A stretch of DNA of 64,000 nt from Rhodocyclales bacterium (GCA_016235025.1 JACRMV010000002.1:186001-250000); one strand, 5' to 3'; positions 8,836 to 17,724 are shown, counted from the first letter of the stretch. Program-made: numbers and translations. Notes: a model not told the origin generated them from the letters alone.

Positions 8836-10563
8836 ATGAGTGCAAACAAAGGCACGCCAAGAACGCCTCAGGCCGCATGGCGCGCGGTGAGTGAGGCGGT
8901 ACAGGCCACTATTGATCCCATCGGCATGGTAGCGCCACTGCTGCATGCGCAGATGGCCTGGCTGTCCCATCCGCAGGAACTGTCAGAGGCTTTGGGTGGA
9001 ATCGCAACCGAATTATGGGCACTCCAGATGCACTTGTGGTCGCGTGCGCTGGGCATGCAGAGTGCCGATGTCGAGTTGCCACATCCGAACGACACGCGGT
9101 TTTCCGATCCGTTGTGGAGCGATTCGGCGAGCTGGGACATTATCAAAGAATGGTACCTGTTCATCACCCACCGGATGCAGTGCATGCTTTATGAAACACC
9201 CGGATTATCCAGTCTGGAGCGGCGCCGCGCTGCGTTCTGGTGGCGCAAGTGGCTCAACGCCGTGGCGCCAACCAATTTCCTGCTGACCAATCCGGTTGCT
9301 TTGAAGTTGGCGCTGGAAACCCGGGGTGAAAGCCTGTTGAAGGGCCTCAATAATTTCATCGCCGATTTCCAGGCGGGCGACATTCAGATGACGCGACCTG
9401 ATGACTTTGCAGTTGGCGGCAATCTCGCCACCACACCCGGAAAAGTGGTGTTCCGCAACTACTTGCTGGAAGTCATCCATTACACGCCGACGCAGGGCAA
9501 CATTCATGAAACGCCCATCGTCATCATTACGCCCTGGATCAACAAGTTTTATGTGCTCGATCTGGATGCCAAAAAAAGCATGGTCAGGTTTCTGGTCGAT
9601 CAGGGGTTCGATGTCTACATCACCAGCTGGAAGAATCCGACGGCGGATATGCGCGAGGTGTCTTTCGAGGACTATCTGGTGGATGGCATCGGCCAGATCG
9701 TCGAGGCGGCGCGCGGACTTTCCGGTGCGGCCAAAGTGCACGCCGTCGGCTATTGCATCGGCGGTGCGGCGTTAACGGCCTGGCTGGCCTGGGCCAATGC
9801 GCATTACACGCCGGCCGACGTTCCGGTAGCGACGATGACCTTGCTGGCGACGCTGGTCGATTATCACAAGCCGGGTGACATTGAGGTTTTCCTCAGTGAA
9901 GGCACGGTCAGATGGCTGGAAAATTCGATGGCGGAGAAAGGCTATCTCGACGGCAAGGAAATGGCTGCGGCATTCCGGTTGTTGCGCTCGAACAGCCTGA
10001 TCTGGCACTACGTCGTGCATGGCTACCTGTATGGCGAGACGCCGCCACCATTCGACGTGCTGTACTGGAACATGGATGCCACGCGCATGCCGGCGGCGAT
10101 GCATGGCTGGTATCTGCGCAATTTCTATCTGGAGAACAGACTGATCCAGCCTGATGCAATCACTCTGGCCGGTGAAAAGATTGATCTCGGCCGTATCGTG
10201 CAACCGCTGTATGCGGTGTCGGCCGAGGACGATCACATTGCCCCCTGGCGGCAGGCCTTTTGCATCAATAATTTTGTCGCCGGGACGCGCCGTTTCGTCT
10301 TGTCGAGTTCCGGCCATATTCTCGGCATCGTCAATCCGGTCGTCCGCCATTCCCGACGCGAATACCGTGTCGCCAGCGCCGAGCGTCATGATACGGCGGA
10401 TACCTGGCGTGAGCGCGCCGGGCGGCATCAGGGGAGTTGGTGGCAGGACTGGATGAGCTGGCTCAAGCCGCGTTCAGGCAGGATGGTCGCTGCGCCGCCA
10501 GTTGTTACAGCGCAGTACCCGGCGCTGGCGGAGGCGCCTGGCGTGTATGTGCTTGAGCGCTGA
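8836..10563 (+). CDS. phaC: Class I poly(3-hydroxyalkanoate) synthase
   Basis: Polymerises hydroxyacyl-CoA into storage polyester at granules. 575 residues with the N-terminal PhaC domain and an alpha/beta-hydrolase core. Seen: lipase-like box GYCIGG with catalytic Cys307, the Asp in AEDDHIAPW (D465/D466) and His494 in SSGHILGIVNP. ATG at 8836 follows CAGGA at 8822-8826. No phaA, phaB or phasin gene is adjacent, so this is a lone synthase, and the shared FNR box with usp suggests anaerobic or microaerobic control. Class I is judged by length and lack of a nearby phaE or phaR. Confidence 0.94.
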   Translation: MSANKGTPRTPQAAWRAVSEAVQATIDPIGMVAPLLHAQMAWLSHPQELSEALGGIATELWALQMHLWSRALGMQSADVELPHPNDTRFSDPLWSDSASWDIIKEWYLFITHRMQCMLYETPGLSSLERRRAAFWWRKWLNAVAPTNFLLTNPVALKLALETRGESLLKGLNNFIADFQAGDIQMTRPDDFAVGGNLATTPGKVVFRNYLLEVIHYTPTQGNIHETPIVIITPWINKFYVLDLDAKKSMVRFLVDQGFDVYITSWKNPTADMREVSFEDYLVDGIGQIVEAARGLSGAAKVHAVGYCIGGAALTAWLAWANAHYTPADVPVATMTLLATLVDYHKPGDIEVFLSEGTVRWLENSMAEKGYLDGKEMAAAFRLLRSNSLIWHYVVHGYLYGETPPPFDVLYWNMDATRMPAAMHGWYLRNFYLENRLIQPDAITLAGEKIDLGRIVQPLYAVSAEDDHIAPWRQAFCINNFVAGTRRFVLSSSGHILGIVNPVVRHSRREYRVASAERHDTADTWRERAGRHQGSWWQDWMSWLKPRSGRMVAAPPVVTAQYPALAEAPGVYVLER

Positions 10564-10566
10564 AAC

Positions 10567-10580
10567 TTGACCGGAGTCAA
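10567..10580 (+). promoter_or_regulatory. FNR-type box and promoter of the hemerythrin operon
   Basis: TTGACCGGAGTCAA, a near-perfect FNR/DNR box, begins three bases after the phaC stop. CAGAAT at 10603-10608 is a fitting -10 for a start near 10615, placing the box at -41.5. FNR or the DNR-like regulator at 12593-13291 could bind it. Confidence 0.8.
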
Positions 10581-10637
10581 GGCAAGCGGCCAAGGGCTCG
10601 CGCAGAATCGGTGCTCCTGTGTTTGGAAGATGATGCC

Positions 10638-11075
10638 ATGTCAATCACTGTACTGCTTGCGGAGCATCACAAATACTGCGACGAACTGTTCGCTGGTGCC
10701 GAAGAGGGCGTAGCCAGACAGGATTGGGCGGCGGCCGGCCCCGCCCTGCGGCGGTTGCTGAGCGCATTGGAAACGCATTTTCGCGCCGAAGAAGACATTC
10801 TCTTTCCCGCTTTTGAACAGGCGAGCGGTCTGCGTTCCGGGCCAACCGAAGTCATGCGCGGAGAGCACCGCCAGATCCGCGAACTGTTGCAGATGTTGCA
10901 GCAGGCGTTGGCCGACAAGGATAGCGAAGCATTTGCGGGCGCGGCCGAGACGCTGCTCATCCTCATGCAGCAGCACAACCTGAAAGAAGAAAACATCCTC
11001 TACCCCCTGTGTGAGCGGACGCTGGCAACGGAGGCTGCTGTATACATAGCCGTGCGCTCCTGCCTGGAGTCGTGA
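10638..11075 (+). CDS. Hemerythrin HHE domain protein
   Basis: A 145-residue four-helix protein with diiron-site motifs AEHHKYCDEL, THFRAEED, GEHRQIREL and QQHNLKEENILYP, giving the expected histidines and carboxylates. Such proteins bind oxygen or nitric oxide or take part in Fe-S repair (YtfE/Ric type), but the YtfE N-terminal domain is absent. ATG at 10638 is preferred; an upstream in-frame start at 10611 lies at the predicted transcription start. The stop overlaps the next gene by one base. The FNR-type promoter and the nearby nnrS point to nitrosative stress. Confidence 0.9.
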   Translation: MSITVLLAEHHKYCDELFAGAEEGVARQDWAAAGPALRRLLSALETHFRAEEDILFPAFEQASGLRSGPTEVMRGEHRQIRELLQMLQQALADKDSEAFAGAAETLLILMQQHNLKEENILYPLCERTLATEAAVYIAVRSCLES

Positions 11076-11320
11076 TGAACACAGAGGCGCCGCATCTGAT
11101 TGATGGCCGTGACCTTGTGCCGCCGGAGCCGCTGGAGCGCACGCTGGAAGCGCTCGACACTCTGCCGGCGGATGCCGAACTGAGGCTGCTGCTCTACTGC
11201 CAGCCGCAGCCCCTGTTCAACATCCTTCGGCAGAACGGTTATGCCTGGACTGAAGATGTCCAGTCCGACGGCACGCATGAGATACGGATACGCAAATGCT
11301 TGGCAACGCGAGCTGGCTGA
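11075..11320 (+). CDS. DUF2249 domain protein
   Basis: An 81-residue TusA-like fold protein with the DUF2249 features LIDGRDLVPPEPLERTLEAL and LLLYCQPQPLFNIL. Function is unknown; the family commonly sits with hemerythrins, NnrS and denitrification genes. The start ATG overlaps the preceding stop by one base (TGATG), with GGAG at 11066-11069 as ribosome site; a GTG at 11072 is the alternative. Co-translation with the hemerythrin is likely. Confidence 0.88.
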   Translation: MNTEAPHLIDGRDLVPPEPLERTLEALDTLPADAELRLLLYCQPQPLFNILRQNGYAWTEDVQSDGTHEIRIRKCLATRAG

Positions 11321-11334
11321 CTGCGGTTTGACGC

Positions 11335-12633
11335 ATGCATCCAGAGCTCTCCTTCGCTCAGGCGCCACCCCTGGCGGCGCCGCTGCGTTTCTTTCTTGCC
11401 GCACCCTGGTTCGGCGTGCTGGCAGGTTTGCTGTTGGCATGGGGCGGAGAGGAAGCCTTCGCTTCACGCTGGTCGCCGCTGGCTTTGGCGGTAACTCATC
11501 TGATGACGACGGGGTTCATGTTGCAGGTGATGTGCGGCGCGTTGCTGCAGTTCGTGCCGGTGACGGCGGGCGCCAATGTCTGGCGTCCGGAGCTTCTGGC
11601 GCAGTGGCTGCAGCCACTGCTGGCGGTGGCCTCGCTGCTGCTGGCCGCCGGCTTCGTCGTGGGTTCGCCGCTGCTGCTGGTCGCTGCTGCCGGCCTGTTC
11701 ATACTCGGCACAGGCGCATTTGCCGGTGTCATCGCTGCGGCGCTGTGGCGTACCGTTGCCACGGGCATGATGCTGTGGGCGCTCCGATACGCGATCTTTG
11801 GCCTCGTGCTCGCCGTGGCGCTGGGGGCTCTGCTGGCAGTGATTTTGTTCTGGGGTGTGGATGTCCCGTTTTTCAGCCTCATCGAGGTGCATCAGGCCTG
11901 GGGCCTGGGTGGCTGGGCGTTGCTGCTGCTGGCGGGGGTTTCGTGGCAGGTCGTGCCGATGTTTCAACTGACCCCGCCGTATCCGGCGGGCTTTACCCGC
12001 AACTTTGTCTGGATACTGCTTGTCGCCCTTGTCCTGGTGTCGTTGCGACTGGTCATGGACACGGCGGGCTGGGTGGCAGCAGGCGATCTGGTGTTGTTGT
12101 CGATCGTGGCGAGCCATGCCATGCTTACCCTGTGGCTGCAGCAGCGGCGACGGCGCAAGCTCGTCGATGCGACATTCACTTTCTTCCGCCTTGCCATGTT
12201 TTGTCTGCTTGGGTTTGCGCTGGCGGGCGGTGCCGCCGTGTTTTTCCCCGCCTTGGGTGGCATCCCGAATTTTGCCATTGGCATGGGTGTGCTGGTGCTT
12301 GGCGGCGTATTCACTTCGGCGCTCAGCGGCATGCTTTACAAGATCGTGCCATTTCTTGGCTGGCTGCATCTGCAACGCTTGGGTGCGCCGCTCTCTGCCG
12401 TGCCGAACATGAAAGGCATGCTGGCTGAGATGGCGATGCGCCGCCATTGGGTGCTGCATCTTTCGGCTCTGGTGCTGTTGCTTGCTGCGGCATGGCTGCC
12501 GTGGCTGGTGCGGCTGGCGGGACTGGTCTTCGCGGCATCCTGCGCCGCGCTGGGCTGGAACCTGATTACCGCAGCGCGCCGCTATACATTATTCAGAGAT
12601 CGTATTCACGCAAGCGGATTGCATCGTGGATGA
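11335..12633 (+). CDS. Polytopic membrane protein, heme-copper oxidase subunit I-like
   Basis: A 432-residue protein with about twelve hydrophobic helices. Histidines lie in helices as in heme-binding membrane proteins: THLMTTGFMLQV, EVHQAWGLGGWALLL and PFLGWLHLQRL. It resembles uncharacterised NnrS-neighbourhood proteins annotated as cytochrome c oxidase subunit I-like. No full CuB site could be recognised, so oxidase activity is not claimed. It follows DUF2249 by 14 bases in the FNR-type operon, and its last 41 bases overlap the convergent Crp/Fnr gene. Confidence 0.75.
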   Translation: MHPELSFAQAPPLAAPLRFFLAAPWFGVLAGLLLAWGGEEAFASRWSPLALAVTHLMTTGFMLQVMCGALLQFVPVTAGANVWRPELLAQWLQPLLAVASLLLAAGFVVGSPLLLVAAAGLFILGTGAFAGVIAAALWRTVATGMMLWALRYAIFGLVLAVALGALLAVILFWGVDVPFFSLIEVHQAWGLGGWALLLLAGVSWQVVPMFQLTPPYPAGFTRNFVWILLVALVLVSLRLVMDTAGWVAAGDLVLLSIVASHAMLTLWLQQRRRRKLVDATFTFFRLAMFCLLGFALAGGAAVFFPALGGIPNFAIGMGVLVLGGVFTSALSGMLYKIVPFLGWLHLQRLGAPLSAVPNMKGMLAEMAMRRHWVLHLSALVLLLAAAWLPWLVRLAGLVFAASCAALGWNLITAARRYTLFRDRIHASGLHRG

Positions 12634-13291
12634 CGATATCCTTGCCACGCATGGCAATCAGGCCGGCGACGGAGAGATCATGAAAGATTCGCGACAGGGT
12701 TTCGGGGGTCAGGTTGAGGCGGGAGGCGATCACCTGTTTCGATGCGGGGAGATGGATTTCCCGCTTTCCATGCGTTTCGCCGTTCATGCCATGCGGACAC
12801 AGCTGCAGCAGGAAGCCAACCACGCGCTGTGTGGCGGAGCGCAGCGAATAGGCTTCGACATCCTGCACCAGCGAATGCAGGCGCAGCGACAGGCCGGCCA
12901 GCATGCGGCGGGCAAAAGTGCTGTCGTGGACAAGCAGCGCAAACACTGCTTCGCGGCTGATGAACAGCAGCAGGCTGTCCGCCAGCGCCTCGGCGAACAC
13001 CGGATAAGGCCGGTCCATGAACATCACCGCTTCGCCGAAACTCTGCCGCGGGCCGAGAATCTCGACCACTTTTTCATTGCCTTGCAAGGAGGGGAAAGCC
13101 AGCTTGATCTGGCCGCTCACCACGACGAAGAAGCCGTGTGCCGGATCGCCCTTCTGAAACAGCATCTCGCCCCTGGAAAGTCGGCGTTGGCGAGACGCCG
13201 CAGCAATCGCCTGCGCCTGTTCGGGCAGCAGTTCCTGAAACAGGGGCAGGCGCAAAAGCAGTGGAACAGGGTCGAACGGTATGGAAGGCAT
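12593..13291 (-). CDS. Crp/Fnr family regulator, DNR-like
   Basis: A 232-residue regulator with an N-terminal cyclic-nucleotide-binding-like sensor domain (about 10-130) and a C-terminal winged helix. The recognition helix reads LTPETLSRIFHDL, and its E-xx-SR set is the one that reads TTGAT half-sites. The FNR cysteine cluster is absent, so it does not carry the FNR iron-sulfur cluster; a NO-sensing Dnr/NnrR role is inferred from the divergent nnrS and the hemerythrin operon. Start MPSIPFDP at 13291 is chosen; a longer in-frame start at 13327 exists. The 3' end overlaps the convergent membrane gene. Confidence 0.88.
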   Translation of the reverse strand: MPSIPFDPVPLLLRLPLFQELLPEQAQAIAAASRQRRLSRGEMLFQKGDPAHGFFVVVSGQIKLAFPSLQGNEKVVEILGPRQSFGEAVMFMDRPYPVFAEALADSLLLFISREAVFALLVHDSTFARRMLAGLSLRLHSLVQDVEAYSLRSATQRVVGFLLQLCPHGMNGETHGKREIHLPASKQVIASRLNLTPETLSRIFHDLSVAGLIAMRGKDIVIHDAIRLREYDL

Positions 13292-13356
13292 GGTGGAAAG
13301 CACGATCGGATGCGGCAACCTTACCACACCCGGCAGGGCTGGCAGAGGCGCGCAGC

Positions 13357-14568
13357 ATGAGATTCCGCGCCACGGTTTTTGCCGCCCCGCACCGTGCGAT
13401 GTTCCTCGCCGGAACGCTCCAGGCGCTGGTTGCCATGGCGTTCTGGGTAATCGAACTCGGCGCGCGCAGCGGCTTCTGGTTGCCCGTGTCCTGGCCGCTG
13501 TTTACCCTGTTGCCGCCCATTTGGTGGCATGCCATGGTAATGACGGCGGGGGTGCTGGCCTTCTTCGTCTTCGGCTTCATCCTTACGGCAGGGCCGCGCT
13601 GGCAGGGTTATGATTTACCCAAACATTATTTCCTGCCGGCCTTCGGGTTGCTCTCCGGCGGCTGGCTGTTGGTGTGGGCCGCACTGTGGTGGCCGCTGCT
13701 GCTGGTGGCTGGACTGATGCTGGTGCTGGCAGGCTGGCTGGCGGTAGCAACGAGTCTCACCGTCATCGCGCGGCGCCCTGCGGCAGAACGCCAATACATC
13801 GTGTTGTCGGCGGCGGCGGTATGGGCAGGGGCGGCGGGGCTGGCTGCATTTCTGGGCTTCGCCGTTGGTGGTGATCCGGCGCTGGCGCGGGCGGGCATCG
13901 GGCTGCTGCTGTGGGGCTTCCTGCTGCCGATGTTTCTCATCGTCACCCATCGCATGCTGCCATTTTTTACTGCCTCGGCTCTTCCCGGTTATGTGTCCTA
14001 TCAACCGCGCTGGGCACTGCGTGGAGTGCTGGCGGCAAGCCTGTCGCACGGGCTGCTGGATTTCCTTGAGCTCAGGCCGTGGCTCTGGTGCGTCGACTTG
14101 CCGGCCGCTTGTGTCATGTTGCATCTGACCTGGCGCTGGTGGGAGCCGCGCGTCGCCGGACAACGCATGCTCGCTGTGCTGCATATCGCCTTCGGCTGGT
14201 GCGGCCTGGCCTTTCTTTTATTCGCCGGGCAAAGCCTGCTCTGGACAATGTGGCCAGGGATTCTTGGCCTGGCGCCGGTTCACGCGCTGACGCTGGGTTA
14301 TTTCAGTGCCATGCTGGTCGGCATGATCTCGCGCGTGACACTCGGACACGCGGGCCGACGCGTGGCGCCGGATGCCGCGATGTGGCAGGCTTTCTGGCTG
14401 ATGCAGGCGGGGGCTCTGCTGCGTGTGGCCAGTGACCTGCCGGCAATACCTGCTGCACAGAGTTTGCTGCTGGCATCGGGTGCGTTGTGGTTCGCCGCGT
14501 TTTCAATCTGGACGGTGCGTTATGTGCCAGATTTGTGGCGGCCGCGCATCGACGGCCGGCCGGGATGA
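13357..14568 (+). CDS. nnrS: NnrS family protein
   Basis: A 403-residue heme-copper membrane protein of the NnrS family, linked to relief of nitric oxide stress in denitrifiers. About twelve helices. Histidine-bearing stretches include WWHAMVMTAGVL, VTHRMLPFF, SHGLLDFLEL and VHALTLGYFSAM, all characteristic of the family. ATG at 13357 gives a normal family length; the open frame continues upstream through the divergent regulator gene but that part is not NnrS-like. It is divergent from the DNR-like regulator with 65 bases between them. No nor genes are in the window. Confidence 0.92.
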   Translation: MRFRATVFAAPHRAMFLAGTLQALVAMAFWVIELGARSGFWLPVSWPLFTLLPPIWWHAMVMTAGVLAFFVFGFILTAGPRWQGYDLPKHYFLPAFGLLSGGWLLVWAALWWPLLLVAGLMLVLAGWLAVATSLTVIARRPAAERQYIVLSAAAVWAGAAGLAAFLGFAVGGDPALARAGIGLLLWGFLLPMFLIVTHRMLPFFTASALPGYVSYQPRWALRGVLAASLSHGLLDFLELRPWLWCVDLPAACVMLHLTWRWWEPRVAGQRMLAVLHIAFGWCGLAFLLFAGQSLLWTMWPGILGLAPVHALTLGYFSAMLVGMISRVTLGHAGRRVAPDAAMWQAFWLMQAGALLRVASDLPAIPAAQSLLLASGALWFAAFSIWTVRYVPDLWRPRIDGRPG

Positions 14569-14650
14569 GCGCACGGAGTACGGCGTTGTATCTGACGGCG
14601 AGGCATCTGCTGTGCGCTGCCCTGACTTGCCCGCGAAGCGGAAAGCCCAA

Positions 14651-14685
14651 GTCCGCAAAGCCGAGCGGCGCCGGCGGCTTTGGAC
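14651..14685. terminator. Likely bidirectional terminator between nnrS and fnr
   Basis: GTCC-GC-AAAGCCG pairs with CGGCTTT-GGAC around an eleven-base loop (core stem 14657-14663 with 14675-14681). It lies between the convergent ends of nnrS and fnr. The T run is short on both strands, so strength is uncertain. Confidence 0.5.
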
Positions 14686-14694
14686 GCGGTCTTT

Positions 14695-15450
14695 TCAGCT
14701 ATGGCAGGCTGGTGTGTTAAGCAGTGCTTTCAGCGCTGGAATATCAAGCAGCCGGATGTGTTTCTTATCAACTTCGAGCAGGCTGGCATCGCGCAGATGG
14801 CTGAACGCCCGACTTACGGTTTCGATCTTCAGGCCAAGATAAGAGCTGATCTCTTCACGTGACATGCGCAGGTGAAACTCGACCGGCGAGTAACCGCGCG
14901 CGGCAAACCGCTGCGAGAGGTTCATCAGGAAGGCAGCTACCCGAGTCTCGGCACGCATGGTGCTCAGCAGCATCATCATGCCCTGGTCGCGAACGATCTC
15001 GCGACTCATGATTTTGTGCAGATGGCGTTGCAAGGAGGGAATCTGCATTGAGAGCGCTTCCAACTCGCCAAACGGCATCAGGCAAACCTCACTGTCTTCG
15101 AGTGCAATCGCATCGCAATTGTGGACCTCGGTGCTGATTCCATCCATGCCAAAAATCTCGCCCGCCATCTGAAAGCCGGTGACCTGATGGTGACCATCTT
15201 CGGTTAGCATCTCGGTTTTGAAAAAGCCGGTCTTGACCGCATAGATTGCCCCGAAATGATCGCCAATACGGAAAATGCTCTCGCCGCGCGCTACCTTGTG
15301 GCGTTTTCCGATCAACGTGTCGACATGGCTCAATTCCCCCTCGCTCAGACCCAGCGGCAGGCACAACTCCCGCAGATTGCACTGCGAACAGGCCGCCTGG
15401 AGTCCGGCGTTGGTGAAGGTGATTTCAAGGTTTTCGTTGTTTTCGCGCAT
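14695..15450 (-). CDS. fnr: Oxygen-sensing regulator FNR (Anr type)
   Basis: A 251-residue global anaerobic regulator. Cys21, Cys24, Cys30 (ACSQCNLRELC) and Cys112 (VHNCDAI) match the four ligands of the oxygen-labile [4Fe-4S] cluster. The C-terminal recognition helix LKIETVSRAFSHL carries the E-xx-SR set that reads TTGAT-N4-ATCAA. Four FNR-type boxes occur in this window upstream of ccoN, usp/phaC, the hemerythrin operon and hemN. One lies only 25 bases upstream of this start, so autoregulation is plausible. fnr is divergent from hemN. Confidence 0.96.
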   Translation of the reverse strand: MRENNENLEITFTNAGLQAACSQCNLRELCLPLGLSEGELSHVDTLIGKRHKVARGESIFRIGDHFGAIYAVKTGFFKTEMLTEDGHHQVTGFQMAGEIFGMDGISTEVHNCDAIALEDSEVCLMPFGELEALSMQIPSLQRHLHKIMSREIVRDQGMMMLLSTMRAETRVAAFLMNLSQRFAARGYSPVEFHLRMSREEISSYLGLKIETVSRAFSHLRDASLLEVDKKHIRLLDIPALKALLNTPACHS

Positions 15451-15474
15451 GCAAATAAGCCACTAGTGTTCTGA

Positions 15475-15488
15475 TTGATGTAGGTCAA
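15475..15488. promoter_or_regulatory. FNR box between fnr and hemN
   Basis: TTGATGTAGGTCAA, two half-sites with the consensus spacing and one mismatch. For hemN a class II start would be near 15523. For fnr the box sits too close to the start codon for activation, which favours autorepression. Confidence 0.75.
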
Positions 15489-15621
15489 CAAGGCTGAGTG
15501 ATGATTGTTGCACTGTGCACACTCTGCATACCCTGCACCCGCAAGATTGCACAGCGGGCGTTTTTCAGTGGAAAACCTTCGCCCCGGATTTTACCGATGT
15601 TTATTGGAAACCGCATGTTGC

Positions 15622-17010
15622 ATGGATAACCAAGCGCTGATTTTTGATCCTGATCTGATCCGGCGGTTTGACGTCAATGGCCCAAGATACACATCTTACC
15701 CGACGGCCGATCGTTTCACTGACGACTTTACTGCGGCTGATTACACACATTGGCTTGGTCGGCGCACCGTGGGCGGCATCAGCCGGGCCTTGTCGTTGTA
15801 TGTGCATATCCCGTTTTGCAACACGATTTGCTACTACTGCGCCTGTAACAAGATAATCACCAAGGATCACGGGCGTTCGGCGAAATACATCAAGTATCTC
15901 GGGCGCGAAATCGACCAGGTCGCAGCGGCGCTGGATGGCAGCCGCGATGTTGTGCAGTTGCATCTGGGCGGCGGCACGCCAACCTTCCTGGCCGATGATG
16001 AGTTGCGGCATCTGATGGAGACGATCCGGCGCCAGTTTCATCTGCTGCCGGATGGCGAATATTCGATCGAAGTCGATCCGCGCAAGGTGAATCGGGAAAC
16101 CGTCAGGTTGCTCGCCGAACTGGGTTTCAACCGCATGAGCATCGGCGTCCAGGACTTTGCGCCCGAGGTGCAACAGGCAGTCAATCGCATCCAGAGTCTG
16201 GAGGAGACGCGGCAGGTGCTGGAGGCGGCGCGCGAATTCGGCTTCAAGTCGATTTCCGTCGATCTCATCTACGGCCTGCCGAAACAGAATGTGATCGGCT
16301 TCAATCACACCCTCGATGCGGTCATCAAGCTCGGCCCCGACCGCCTCTCGATCTACAACTACGCCCATCTGCCAAGCCTGGCCAAGCCGCAGCGACGCAT
16401 CAACGAGGCCGACTTGCCGACGCCCGAAGCGCGCCTGTCGATCCTGCAACTGGCGATCCGGCGGCTGACCGATGCCGGCTATGTTTTCATCGGCATGGAT
16501 CATTTCGCCAAGCCGGACGACGAACTGGCCATTGCCCAGCGCCAGGGACGATTGCACCGCAATTTTCAGGGCTATTCCACCCATGCCGAGGCCGACCTGC
16601 TGGCTTTTGGTGTTTCCGCCATCGGCAAGGTCGGGCCGAGTTATGTGCAGAACGTGAAGACGCTGGATGACTACTACGCCCGCCTCGATGCCGGCGACTT
16701 GCCGGTCATGCGGGGCATCGAATTGAATGCCGATGATCTGCTGCGGCGTGGGATCATCCAGGCGCTGATGTGCCATTTCACGCTGTCCATCGAGTCCATC
16801 GAGATCGCCCACATGATCGACTTCAAGTCCTATTTCGCCACCGAACTGCAAGACCTCGCGGCGCTGGAGGCGGCCGGGCTGGTCAGCGTCGATGCGCAGT
16901 GGATCACTGTCAATCCGCCGGGGCGTTTGCTGGTGCGGGCGATTGCGATGGTGTTCGACCGCTATCTGCGTTCCGACCGTGAACGCGTGCGCTATTCAAA
17001 AGTCATTTGA
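15622..17010 (+). CDS. hemN: Oxygen-independent coproporphyrinogen III oxidase (radical SAM)
   Basis: Anaerobic heme synthesis: oxidative decarboxylation of coproporphyrinogen III. 462 residues. The radical-SAM motif is PFCNTICYYCAC with Cys66, Cys70, Cys73 and the extra Cys75 typical of true HemN. GGGTPTFL and the C-terminal HemN domain are present, which distinguishes it from HemW. ATG at 15622 is chosen; the frame is open to 15505, but the upstream part is unlike HemN and overlaps the expected promoter. The FNR box at 15475 gives the expected low-oxygen control, and the cbb3 oxidase nearby needs the heme. Confidence 0.96.
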   Translation: MDNQALIFDPDLIRRFDVNGPRYTSYPTADRFTDDFTAADYTHWLGRRTVGGISRALSLYVHIPFCNTICYYCACNKIITKDHGRSAKYIKYLGREIDQVAAALDGSRDVVQLHLGGGTPTFLADDELRHLMETIRRQFHLLPDGEYSIEVDPRKVNRETVRLLAELGFNRMSIGVQDFAPEVQQAVNRIQSLEETRQVLEAAREFGFKSISVDLIYGLPKQNVIGFNHTLDAVIKLGPDRLSIYNYAHLPSLAKPQRRINEADLPTPEARLSILQLAIRRLTDAGYVFIGMDHFAKPDDELAIAQRQGRLHRNFQGYSTHAEADLLAFGVSAIGKVGPSYVQNVKTLDDYYARLDAGDLPVMRGIELNADDLLRRGIIQALMCHFTLSIESIEIAHMIDFKSYFATELQDLAALEAAGLVSVDAQWITVNPPGRLLVRAIAMVFDRYLRSDRERVRYSKVI

Positions 17011-17019
17011 CCCCGGCCA

Positions 17020-17724
17020 GTGCCTGACAGCGGTTTTCTTGCGGTATTCCTGATCGGCCTCCTCGGCGGCGTGCACTGCGCCGGCATGTGCGGCGGCATC
17101 GTTTCGGCGCTGACCCTGCAAATCCGGACGCAACGTGCAGCCTGGCCGCTGCATCTGGCCTACAACCTCGGCCGTATCACCAGCTATGTTGTTGCGGGTG
17201 TCCTGATGGGGATGGTGAGCAGCCTGGGGTTGATGCTCGAATACTGGCTGCCGGTGCAGATGGCGCTCTACATCGCCGCCAACCTGATGATGATTGGCCT
17301 TGGTCTCTATCTTGCCGGCATGACGCGCGCGCTGGCCTTCATCGAGCGCGCCGGACAATGGCTGTGGCGGCGCGTGCAGCCGGCGACGCGCCGCTTTCTG
17401 CCGGTGCGCGGCGTGGCGCAGGCGTTTCCGCTCGGGCTGCTGTGGGGCTGGCTGCCCTGCGGGCTGGTGTACAGCGTGCTGGCACTGGCGCTGCTTTCCG
17501 GCAGCGCGGCGCGTGGCGGCCTGACCATGCTCGCGTTCGGCCTCGGCACCTTGCCCAATCTGATGCTCGCCGGACTGCTTCTGGCGCGCTTTCGCCATGT
17601 CATGCAGGGCCGCGCACTGCGTCTGGCGAGTGGCGCGCTGGTGCTGGGCTTCGGTGTCTGGGGGCTGGTCAATGCCACGACCCTCGGCGGCCGCTTGTGG
17701 CAGGGCGTGGTCTGTCACGTTTGA
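17020..17724 (+). CDS. TauE/SafE-like membrane protein (DsbD_2 type), cbb3-associated
   Basis: A 234-residue protein with six helices. Each half carries a conserved helix motif, LLGGVHCAGMCGGI near the start and LLWGWLPCGLVYSVL at about 142, matching the family often annotated as sulfite exporter TauE/SafE next to cbb3, FNR and HemN genes. The HCAGMCGG cysteines and histidine could bind metal, and a copper role in oxidase assembly is a reasonable inference. GTG at 17020 is the only sensible start, nine bases after hemN, so it is probably in the hemN operon. Confidence 0.85.
   Translation: MPDSGFLAVFLIGLLGGVHCAGMCGGIVSALTLQIRTQRAAWPLHLAYNLGRITSYVVAGVLMGMVSSLGLMLEYWLPVQMALYIAANLMMIGLGLYLAGMTRALAFIERAGQWLWRRVQPATRRFLPVRGVAQAFPLGLLWGWLPCGLVYSVLALALLSGSAARGGLTMLAFGLGTLPNLMLAGLLLARFRHVMQGRALRLASGALVLGFGVWGLVNATTLGGRLWQGVVCHV

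Noticed and set aside
13177-13192. Possible degenerate copy of the dispersed motif (GGAAAGTCGGCGTTGG)
   Set aside because: It has two changes in the core and encodes a normal part of the DNR-like regulator, so it was not counted.
13138-13356. A 73-codon N-terminal extension of NnrS
   Set aside because: It overlaps the divergent regulator gene and lacks NnrS similarity; ATG at 13357 gives the normal N-terminus.
15601-16851. A 416-codon minus-strand frame over hemN
   Set aside because: It is antisense to an unmistakable radical SAM gene and has no ribosome site.
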